DNA of 64,000 bases, taken from the NCBI GenBank assembly GCA_033105485.1, contig CP136956.1, positions 1,798,001-1,862,000 on the forward strand. The letters are read 5' to 3'. The stretch comes from LVI-A0039 sp033105485. Lineage in GTDB: Bacteria > Bacillota_I > Bacilli_A > UBA3375. Positions 1 through 7,019 of this stretch are shown piece by piece. The notes under the pieces were generated by a model that made no database searches, was not told where the DNA came from, and was given only the letters and a program-made list of their open reading frames with translations. The translations under genes and the position numbers were made by a program. Position 1 is the stretch's first letter. Every line of letters begins with the position of its first letter.

Positions 1-2
1 GG

Positions 3-143
3 TTTAATAAGCATCGTCGTTATTTTTTAATAAAATACCGTCATGAACATATTCGTGAGATAATATTAAAGAATTTAAATGTATTAACACAGAATAATAT
101 AGATTATAATATCGATTTAATAAATAATGAAATAGGAGTATAA
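3..143 (+). CDS. C-terminal end of an unidentified protein (truncated by window start)
   Basis: An open frame enters from the left edge and runs 46 codons to a TAA that overlaps the hslO start by one base (TAATG). The visible tail is basic at first (HRRYF, KYRHEH) and then Asn/Ile rich. I see no family signature. The overlap implies translational coupling with hslO. In Bacillus the genes next to hslO are coaX, ftsH and hprT, but this tail does not let me choose among them or exclude something else. Confidence 0.6.
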   Translation, partial: FNKHRRYFLIKYRHEHIREIILKNLNVLTQNNIDYNIDLINNEIGV

Positions 144-979
144 TGAATACAAAACAAGGATTAGGATTTAAGGGTCAAGTAAGATTTTTTATTACAGACT
201 CAAAACAATTAGTTGAGGAATTAAATCAAATCAACAAAACATCACCAGTTGCAGCAGCAGCCTTAGGTCGTAGTGTTACAATTACGTCATTAATGGGATT
301 AATGTTAAAAGGTGATGATAAATTATCAACAACAATTAATGGTGATGGACCTGCCGGAAAAATAATTGCAGTTGCAAACGGTAAAGGTGAAGTGAAGGCA
401 ACGATTGCTAACCCACATGTTGATATTCCATTAAAAGAAAATGGAAAATTAGACGTAAGCGGTGCTGTTGGTAATGGTTACCTACAAGTTGTTAAAGACC
501 AAGGGTTAAAAGATCCATTTGTTGGTCAAACAGAACTTGTTAGTGGTGAAATCGCTGAAGATTATGCTTACTACTTTATGAAGTCAGAACAAGTGCCAAC
601 TGCAATTAGTGCCGGTGTACTTGTTGATGTTGACTACACAATTAAAGCAGCAGGTGCATTAGTGGTTCAATTATTACCAGATGCTAGCGAAGCTGTAATT
701 TCACGTTTAGAGTATGTTTTTACTGAGTTAAAGCCAATGACTACATTATTACAAACATACACATTAGATGAAATCTTAGATGCAGTATTCGATGGCGATT
801 TTGAAGTTTTACAAGAGACTGATGTAAAAATGGTATGTGATTGTAGTTACGAGAAATTTGAAACTGGAATTAGAATGTTATCACCAGCAGATATTATTGA
901 AGTTAAACAAGAACCATTTGCAGAAGTTACTTGTAATTTCTGTCATAAAGAGTATCAAATTGATACAAAAAATTTATAG
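143..979 (+). CDS. hslO: Hsp33 redox-regulated holdase chaperone
   Basis: Hsp33 is a cytoplasmic ATP-independent chaperone that turns on when oxidation releases zinc from four C-terminal cysteines and the linker unfolds. The protein is 278 aa, close to the usual 290. The C-terminal zinc module is visible as C232-x-C234 and C264-x-x-C267. The N-terminal two thirds match the Hsp33 core (for example the GDGPAGKIIAVAN stretch). A GGAG-type ribosome site sits before the ATG. The next gene follows after 9 bp, so the two are probably co-transcribed. All four zinc ligands are present, so the redox switch should work. Confidence 0.95.
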   Translation: MNTKQGLGFKGQVRFFITDSKQLVEELNQINKTSPVAAAALGRSVTITSLMGLMLKGDDKLSTTINGDGPAGKIIAVANGKGEVKATIANPHVDIPLKENGKLDVSGAVGNGYLQVVKDQGLKDPFVGQTELVSGEIAEDYAYYFMKSEQVPTAISAGVLVDVDYTIKAAGALVVQLLPDASEAVISRLEYVFTELKPMTTLLQTYTLDEILDAVFDGDFEVLQETDVKMVCDCSYEKFETGIRMLSPADIIEVKQEPFAEVTCNFCHKEYQIDTKNL

Positions 980-988
980 TGAGGAAAA

Positions 989-2620
989 ATGAATATAAAA
1001 TTAGAAAATTTATTTGAAACATCAATTGAAAAATTCAAGACAAATTGGAAGGCAATAACATTAAATTCAATCATCTTAGGATTGATTAAATTTGCACTTG
1101 CGTTTGCTCTTGGATTTTTAGGGGTATTTACTATCGGCCTATCGGCTATTATGGGAACTAATGGTAGTGCTGGTCTTGCGGTTTTCTTTGGGATTATTTT
1201 CTTATTGATTTTAATTTTCTTAGGATTACCAGTTGCCTTCTTGGAAGCAGTGACTGCATTTATAGTAGCAGACAGCACTGATGGTAAACGTTCAAGTGTT
1301 TTTACAAGTATTAAACGTGTTGTGACATGGTCGAACATTTTCTCATACATAGGTAGAGTTATATTACCGCTAATAGGACTAGGGCTTGTATGGATATTAA
1401 TTACAGGTATTACATTAGTCATTAGTGAATTCTTAGGTTTATTTATCTTTATTCTATTAATGTTTGGATTTATTTTTGTCGCTATGCTATTATCAGCAAT
1501 ATTCCTATTCAGTTTATATACTGATACTAATATTAAACAAGGACGTAAATTATTACTTGCTAAATACACAGTAATGGAAGTTTTTAAAGCGTATTTATGG
1601 CAAGTGTTATTACTCTTCGTAATCGGAATTGTATTAGCTATCTTTTTGCTTATCCCATTCTTAGGTCCAATTGTGGTACCAATTGTTACGTTAATTTTCA
1701 GTACTGCAATTACTCAAGCGCAAATGGGTTTAGTAAGCAAAGCCCTAAATGGTGAATCTATAGCGACGGGTTCTCAACAAGAAGTTACCATTCAATCTGA
1801 CAATACGCAAGTAATAATTAACAATTTTGGAGCCCAAATCACTTCAGTTGTTAAAGGTGGAAAAGAAATCATGTGGCAGGCTGATCCCGCATTTTGGGGC
1901 AGAACATCACCGGTTTTATTCCCGTTTGTTGGTAAGTTAAAAGATGATAAATACATGGCTGGTGGTGAACTTATTCAAATGAGTCAACATGGATTCTTAC
2001 GTGATCGTTTCTTCACAGTTATTGAAAAAGATGATAACTCAGTAATTTATGAATATACATCAACATTAGCAGACTTTAATATTTATCCTTGTGATTTTAC
2101 AGTGCGAATTAAGTATAGTGTAAAAGGAAGCAATGTAACTACAGAATATACAGTAATCAATAATAATAGTTTTGAAATGCCATATCAAATTGGAGCACAC
2201 CCAGCATTCAATGTCGAAAGTGTAGATGGGTTAGAAGTGGAGTTTCCACGCCAATCTGTGATTAAACACTACTTCGAAGACGGGTTACAAACAACAACTG
2301 AAAATGTTGACTTAGACACAGTGAAGTTATCATATGATTTAATTAATGATAATATTCCTTGTTACAGTGACTTTGAGTCTAAAACTATGGTCTTAAGAGA
2401 AAATGGTAGAGAGTATTTAAAATTTGATTTTAGTTCAATGGAATACTTAGCTATTTGGTCACCTGAATTCAAAAATGCAAAATTTATTTGTATTGAACCA
2501 TGGAATGGTATTTGTTCTAAAGCTGACCAAACTGATTACTTATTAACAAATAAGGATGGTATGCAAGTGTTAGCACCATATAGTAGTGCAACATGCGGAT
2601 ACAGTTTTGAAGTATGTTAG
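989..2620 (+). CDS. Fusion: polytopic membrane domain plus aldose 1-epimerase domain
   Basis: The 543-residue frame joins two units that are normally separate. Residues 1 to about 255 are strongly hydrophobic, with roughly six membrane segments, and resemble the small DUF-type membrane proteins found with glycerophosphodiester enzymes. Residues about 265-543 are a full aldose 1-epimerase (LacX/GalM-like) domain, with Q333-H334-G335 and the G402-A403-H404-P-A-F motif that carries a catalytic histidine. The join is in frame, with no stop or obvious indel. The ATG lies 8 bases after GAGGAAAA. The stop overlaps the tsaE start. The epimerase would sit tethered on the cytoplasmic face of the membrane. 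Its sugar substrate cannot be read from sequence. Confidence 0.8.
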   Translation: MNIKLENLFETSIEKFKTNWKAITLNSIILGLIKFALAFALGFLGVFTIGLSAIMGTNGSAGLAVFFGIIFLLILIFLGLPVAFLEAVTAFIVADSTDGKRSSVFTSIKRVVTWSNIFSYIGRVILPLIGLGLVWILITGITLVISEFLGLFIFILLMFGFIFVAMLLSAIFLFSLYTDTNIKQGRKLLLAKYTVMEVFKAYLWQVLLLFVIGIVLAIFLLIPFLGPIVVPIVTLIFSTAITQAQMGLVSKALNGESIATGSQQEVTIQSDNTQVIINNFGAQITSVVKGGKEIMWQADPAFWGRTSPVLFPFVGKLKDDKYMAGGELIQMSQHGFLRDRFFTVIEKDDNSVIYEYTSTLADFNIYPCDFTVRIKYSVKGSNVTTEYTVINNNSFEMPYQIGAHPAFNVESVDGLEVEFPRQSVIKHYFEDGLQTTTENVDLDTVKLSYDLINDNIPCYSDFESKTMVLRENGREYLKFDFSSMEYLAIWSPEFKNAKFICIEPWNGICSKADQTDYLLTNKDGMQVLAPYSSATCGYSFEVC

Positions 2621-3006
2621 TTAATACAAGTAACGAAGAGCAGTTAATAGATGCTGGTTTTAATTTTGGTTTGGGCTTAAAACCAGGAAATGTAGTAGTT
2701 CTAAATGGAGAATTAGGTGCTGGTAAAACTACATTTGTAAAAGGTATTGCAAAGGCTTTAAAAATTGATGAACCAATCACCTCTCCGACATATACAATAA
2801 GTAAACTGTATGATGGTAAATTATGTCATGTTGATAGTTATAGAATTGCTGATGAAGATATTGGACTTGATGATTTAAAACAAGAAGGATATATCATTTG
2901 TGTCGAATGGGCTGAAAATATTGAAGACTATCTTCCAGAAATCAACTATCAAATTGACATTGAATATACGCTTGAAGGTAGAAAAATAGAAATTAAAAAC
3001 AAATAA
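2614..3006 (+). CDS. tsaE: TsaE, ATPase of the tRNA t6A-modification complex
   Basis: TsaE works with TsaB and TsaD to make N6-threonylcarbamoyladenosine at position 37 of ANN-decoding tRNAs. The 130 aa protein has the family Walker A GELGAGKTTF at residues 32-41, the TSPTYTI segment after it, the HVDSYR element and the CVEWAE segment. Length is close to the usual 150. The ATG lies inside the end of the upstream fusion gene (7 bp overlap), so translation is coupled. A hairpin terminator follows at once. TsaB and TsaD are not in the window. Confidence 0.93.
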   Translation: MLVNTSNEEQLIDAGFNFGLGLKPGNVVVLNGELGAGKTTFVKGIAKALKIDEPITSPTYTISKLYDGKLCHVDSYRIADEDIGLDDLKQEGYIICVEWAENIEDYLPEINYQIDIEYTLEGRKIEIKNK

Positions 3007-3013
3007 AATATGA

Positions 3014-3048
3014 GTGATATTACTGGAAAAGTAATATTGCTTTTTTTT
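3014..3048 (+). terminator. Intrinsic terminator after tsaE
   Basis: A 7 bp stem (ATATTAC / GTAATAT) closes an 7-nt loop and is followed by eight T. It ends the hslO-to-tsaE transcript. Confidence 0.8.
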
Positions 3049-3101
3049 ATGTGAAAAATAACATGTAGCCGCTCAATTTTCATGTTAGTTTAATATATAT
3101 A

Positions 3102-3110
3102 TGTTATAAT
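3102..3110 (+). promoter_or_regulatory. Extended -10 promoter for the alpha/beta hydrolase - ftsA/ftsZ/sepF unit
   Basis: TGT directly precedes a perfect TATAAT. No good -35 box lies 16-18 bp upstream. It sits 30 bp before the hydrolase ATG and after the tsaE terminator, so it probably starts the division-gene transcript. Confidence 0.6.
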
Positions 3111-3139
3111 TTTATAGATTAGAATATAAAGTAGGTACA

Positions 3140-3901
3140 ATGAGAAAAAAAAGCGAAATAAACAATAAAATTCTAAGTTATATTGAGGTCGGAAAAGGGC
3201 AAAATATCATCTTTTTACACGGTTGGGGAAGAACTGGTGACGATTTTATGCCACTTATCGAAAGTCTAGGGGATAATTATCATATGTTTGCTATTGATCT
3301 TCCAGGTCATGGGTTAAGTGAAGAACCATCTGGAGATTTAACACTTGATGGGATGGCAGATACGGTAAAACAATTTATTGAATTAAACAATATTGAAGAT
3401 CCAATCCTAGTATGTCACTCATTTGGTGCACGTATAGCAATTAAATTAGCAATAACAGGCGTAGTTACAAATAAATTAATCTTTACAGGTGGAGCTGGAA
3501 TTGAAAAGAAATCAATTGGATTTAAAATCAAAGTTCTTAACTATAAGTTTATGAAACTACTAGTTAAAACACCATTTTATAGTCAATATCGAGATGACTT
3601 ATTTGCAAATAGCGGATCAGCAGATTATAAAAATGCAAGTCCAGTAATGAAAAAAGTTATGTCACTAGCAGTATCAGAAGATTTATCAAATGTACTTACA
3701 AAAATTAATAATCAAACTCTACTATATTGGGGAAGTGCAGATGATGCTACACCTTTATGGCATGGAGAGATGATGAATGAACGTATAGAAAATAGTACGC
3801 TTATTGTTAAAGAAGGGTTGACACACTATGCATTTTTAGAAAGTGTCGATCAATTTAATCAAACTGTTAACCAGTTTTTAGGAGGTGAACTTAATGAATA
3901 A
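3140..3901 (+). CDS. Alpha/beta-fold hydrolase
   Basis: The 253 aa cytoplasmic protein has the family layout. There is an oxyanion HGWG near residue 28, a nucleophile elbow C-H-S94-F-G, an acid at D201/D202 and a catalytic H229 in GLTHYAF. The order Ser, Asp, His is the canonical triad order, so it should be catalytic. The substrate is unknown; relatives include lipases, esterases and MhpC/BioH-type enzymes. Its stop overlaps the next gene by 8 bp, and the ribosome site of that gene (GGAGGTG) lies inside this gene's last codons, so it is translated together with the FtsA-like protein. Confidence 0.85.
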   Translation: MRKKSEINNKILSYIEVGKGQNIIFLHGWGRTGDDFMPLIESLGDNYHMFAIDLPGHGLSEEPSGDLTLDGMADTVKQFIELNNIEDPILVCHSFGARIAIKLAITGVVTNKLIFTGGAGIEKKSIGFKIKVLNYKFMKLLVKTPFYSQYRDDLFANSGSADYKNASPVMKKVMSLAVSEDLSNVLTKINNQTLLYWGSADDATPLWHGEMMNERIENSTLIVKEGLTHYAFLESVDQFNQTVNQFLGGELNE

Positions 3902-4985
3902 TTATTTTGGAGCATTAGCTTACAACGATGAAAAATTATATGCAGTTGTTTATAATTCATATGAAGGACAACAATATGTTATCGCAAGTCGAGAAGTCCA
4001 CGTTGGAGATATTACAACATTATCTGGAATGGAAGAAATTGCAAAAATTGGGAAAAAATTAAATGATGTATTAGGTGAGGTCGAGGATGAAATCGGAACA
4101 AGAATTCACCGACTTGACTTAATAATAGAACCAATTCAATTTTATTACGAAGCAAAAACTTTTGAGGTTGAGTTCGAGGAAATTCATACAATTACACCAG
4201 AAGATATTAAAAAGATTGTAGATAAGGCAGTTCGCTATGATACAGCTAAATCAGGATATACAACAGCAAACTTTACACCAGTTAACTACGTAGTTGATGG
4301 GGTTGGGAAAACAAATCCAATTGGTGCGAAAGGTCGTAAAATAGTAATTACAGGAGATCTAGTATTTATTGATTCAAATTCATTATATCCTTTAGAGCGA
4401 ATTATTGAAGATAGTCGATACAGAAAACAAGATACAATCATTAGTTCTCACCTGCTTAAATATGCACGTGGTTTTAATAACAATGAAGCAATTATTGAGT
4501 TCGGAAGAATGAAGATGAAGTTTATGACAAAGAGTGAAAATTTAGTTCAAAACTTTAATATGGATTTTGGTCTTGGACACATTTACCAAAAAACATATAT
4601 GGAACTGGTTGAAACTCATTCACCAGAAGATAGTGAGAAGGTTGTTAGGTATATGCAAAATAATTTTAAACTATCAGACATTAAGTTCGATTTTGAAGTT
4701 GCACCTGGAATGACTTACAGTTACGTGACAGAAATTTTCAGAAAAATTGCAAGTGAGTACATCCAAGGAATCATTTTACAAGTTTTCAAACAAGGAATAG
4801 AGTTCAAGAAAATTTATAGTATAACTAACGATTATGCAAATGATGAATGGGTAAAATTCATGAAGTCAATACTAGAGATTGAAATTGAAGAGTTTAAAGT
4901 AAATTCAGTTTCTGGACACTTTAAGCAAGAATTAAAAATCTTTAATGCAATTGCAATAAACGATAAGAATAGACTGAGAGGATAA
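3894..4985 (+). CDS. Divergent FtsA-like cell-division protein
   Basis: I infer an FtsA role mainly from position, two bases before an ftsZ and followed by sepF, ileS, lspA. The chosen start is the ATG at 3894, because GGAGGTG at 3881-3887 fits it better than the GTG at 3885. The 363 aa product is shorter than typical FtsA (about 420). It begins with a strand pattern (NYFGALAYNDEKLYAVVY) like the actin-fold first subdomain, then an SHS2-like middle. The phosphate-binding DxG motif of FtsA is not recognisable; the matching stretch may be IIEFGRMKM. No clear C-terminal amphipathic helix is seen. It could be a related actin-fold division protein that no longer binds ATP. Confidence 0.55.
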   Translation: MNNYFGALAYNDEKLYAVVYNSYEGQQYVIASREVHVGDITTLSGMEEIAKIGKKLNDVLGEVEDEIGTRIHRLDLIIEPIQFYYEAKTFEVEFEEIHTITPEDIKKIVDKAVRYDTAKSGYTTANFTPVNYVVDGVGKTNPIGAKGRKIVITGDLVFIDSNSLYPLERIIEDSRYRKQDTIISSHLLKYARGFNNNEAIIEFGRMKMKFMTKSENLVQNFNMDFGLGHIYQKTYMELVETHSPEDSEKVVRYMQNNFKLSDIKFDFEVAPGMTYSYVTEIFRKIASEYIQGIILQVFKQGIEFKKIYSITNDYANDEWVKFMKSILEIEIEEFKVNSVSGHFKQELKIFNAIAINDKNRLRG

Positions 4986-4987
4986 AT

Positions 4988-6532
4988 ATGAAAGAGACAC
5001 AAACTACATTCGATATATTCGGTGATGACACAAATGTAATCACTTTAAACAATGATGTTCTTGATGGTATTGATGACATGGTTATTAATGATCCTGAAGA
5101 AGAATTAACAATTGAGCCTGCTTTTGATGTTCGAGTTGATACAAATGTTGATAGCGAACTTGAACATAGTTTAAGTGACATTGATAAACATCTTGAAAGA
5201 ATTGATGACACTTTAGATTTAGCAAAACAAGACATTGAGTTAAATATCAGAGAAACAATTAAAGTTGATACTGCTGATTTAAATAATATGGCGGAAATTA
5301 ATAAAAAATTAAACATTATTAGTGAAGAGAAACCAAGTGAAGCTATTTCACTTTCTGAGGGGAACGACGTTTTCTTAACTAGTGCTGCTGGATACGGTAA
5401 AGTAAATATTCTTACTTTAGGTATTGGTGGTTGTGGTGTAAATGCAATAGGACGTATGTACGATGAACGTGCAAGCGACATTAAGTTAGTTGCAATGGAT
5501 ACATCTAGGAAATCATTAGAAATTAACAATGCTGATCACAAAATTCTTTTAGGTGAAAACATGTTTAGAGGACATGGTTCAGGTGGAAACTATGATGCTG
5601 TTGCTCAATCAATTCAAGCAGAAAAGGAAAAAATTCAACAGTTATTAACTGATATTGACATGTTATTCATTACGGGTGGAATTGGTAAAGGTACAGGTTC
5701 TGTAGGGCTTGTTGAAATTGGTAAAATTGCTCGTCAAATGGGAATTTTAACAATTGGATTTGCAGTTCTTCCAACTAACAATGAAGCTGATCCAAATACA
5801 GTGAGAAAATATTATACTGATTTCATTGACAACGTAGATTCAAACATCATTGTTGAAAACCAACGTGTAAATGAAGTTTACAAAAACTTACCAATTTTAA
5901 AAGCTGCAAAGATGGCAGATAAGATGTTAGTTGACGGGATTAGAGGAATCTCAGACTTAATTACATCGCCTGGTAAAATCAACCTCGATTATGCTGACGT
6001 TAAAACGGCATTTTCTAACAAAGGTTCAGTAGTTATGGGAATTGGTTATGGTAAAGGTGAAAATGCAGTAATAGATGCAATTAACCAATCAATTAAGAGT
6101 GATATTGTAAACTTCAACAACGTTAAGAATGCAAGAGACATTATCTTTAACATTAGCTGTGCAAAGAATACAATTACTATTGGGCAAGCTAACCGTGGTA
6201 CTGATTTAATTTATTCATACAATGAAGGAGATAACATTGATCACTTATTCTTCGGATATTCATACGATGAAACATTAGATGATCAAGTTAAAGTAACATT
6301 CGTAGCAACTGGTACGGGTGTTAGAAACTTAGATGAAATCATCTATATGGATAAAGGAACAAGTGCAAATGCAGTAGCTACTGATTTATTTGGTAATCCA
6401 ATTCAAGCAAAGCCAAAAGCTACTCGTGAATCTCTAGCAACGCCAAGCAAGCCAATGCAAAAGCCAGCAGAAGATGCCTCATCAACAGAAACAAAAACAT
6501 TAGAATTACCAGATTTTTTCAACAAAAGATAA
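4988..6532 (+). CDS. ftsZ: FtsZ, divergent tubulin-like division GTPase with acidic N-terminal extension
   Basis: FtsZ forms the cytokinetic ring. The GTPase core starts near residue 138 after a long acidic extension of about 135 residues, which normal FtsZ lacks. The nucleotide loop GIGGCGVN is at 145-152. The tubulin signature reads GGIGKGTGS at 230-238 instead of the usual GGGTGTG pattern. The T7 loop N332-L-D-Y-A-D337-V is intact, so both catalytic acids for GTP hydrolysis are present. The last ten residues, LELPDFFNKR, match the conserved C-terminal peptide that binds FtsA and SepF. It follows the FtsA-like gene by 2 bp and precedes sepF. Confidence 0.85.
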   Translation: MKETQTTFDIFGDDTNVITLNNDVLDGIDDMVINDPEEELTIEPAFDVRVDTNVDSELEHSLSDIDKHLERIDDTLDLAKQDIELNIRETIKVDTADLNNMAEINKKLNIISEEKPSEAISLSEGNDVFLTSAAGYGKVNILTLGIGGCGVNAIGRMYDERASDIKLVAMDTSRKSLEINNADHKILLGENMFRGHGSGGNYDAVAQSIQAEKEKIQQLLTDIDMLFITGGIGKGTGSVGLVEIGKIARQMGILTIGFAVLPTNNEADPNTVRKYYTDFIDNVDSNIIVENQRVNEVYKNLPILKAAKMADKMLVDGIRGISDLITSPGKINLDYADVKTAFSNKGSVVMGIGYGKGENAVIDAINQSIKSDIVNFNNVKNARDIIFNISCAKNTITIGQANRGTDLIYSYNEGDNIDHLFFGYSYDETLDDQVKVTFVATGTGVRNLDEIIYMDKGTSANAVATDLFGNPIQAKPKATRESLATPSKPMQKPAEDASSTETKTLELPDFFNKR

Positions 6533-6570
6533 AAAATTGATAAAATAAAAAAAAGACCTTAGGAGACAAT

Positions 6571-6945
6571 ATGTTAAAACAATTTAAAGAATTCATGACT
6601 GAAGGAGATACAGAAACATTACACACTGATAGCTTTGACTTCGAAAACGAAGTAGCTAATGATGAAGAATTAGAAATTTCTGCTGCAGGAAACATGCAAA
6701 GAAATGTAGTTCGTATGTTTGAACCAGTTTCAAAATCATCTGCAGACAAAATCATGACATCAATTAAACGTCAAGAATTATGTATCGTTAACTTCAAAAA
6801 CGTAAGTGAAGAAGAAGGAAACCAAATTTTAAACCAACTTGCAGGAGCAATCTACGCTTTAGATGGACAATTAATTCAAATGACTGGTGAAATCGTAGTA
6901 TGTGCACCAAAAACTTACATGCTAAACCAAGAAAACATTGGGTAA
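6571..6945 (+). CDS. sepF: SepF, membrane anchor and organiser of FtsZ
   Basis: The 124 aa protein carries the DUF552/SepF core (residues about 45-124), with an IVNFKNVSEEEGNQILNQL stretch and the LIQMTGEIVVCAPKTY end. SepF binds the FtsZ C-terminal peptide and tethers it to the membrane through an N-terminal amphipathic helix; MLKQFKEFM is a candidate for that helix. The ribosome site AGGAGA is good. Placement between ftsZ and ileS matches Bacillus, although ylmE, ylmG, ylmH and divIVA are missing here. Confidence 0.88.
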   Translation: MLKQFKEFMTEGDTETLHTDSFDFENEVANDEELEISAAGNMQRNVVRMFEPVSKSSADKIMTSIKRQELCIVNFKNVSEEEGNQILNQLAGAIYALDGQLIQMTGEIVVCAPKTYMLNQENIG

Positions 6946-6966
6946 GAATTTCACTAAATAAAAGCC

Positions 6967-6998
6967 AATTAACTCTAGCGATACAGCTAGGGTTAATT
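6967..6998 (+). terminator. 13 bp hairpin between sepF and ileS, possible terminator
   Basis: AATTAACTCTAGC pairs with GCTAGGGTTAATT (one G.U) around a 6-nt loop. It lacks a long T run, so it may be a weak terminator, an RNA processing site, or an mRNA stabiliser between the division genes and ileS. No T-box elements are seen. Confidence 0.5.
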
Positions 6999-7019
6999 TA
7001 TTAAATTAAAAGGAGCGTT

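Noticed and set aside
955..1569. Long minus-strand open frame of about 204 codons
   Set aside because: It lies fully opposite the membrane-epimerase fusion gene, has no family features and no ribosome site; its composition is that of an antisense shadow.
6946..7019. T-box leader before ileS
   Set aside because: The gap is only 74 bp and holds one simple hairpin; no specifier loop or T-box sequence is present.
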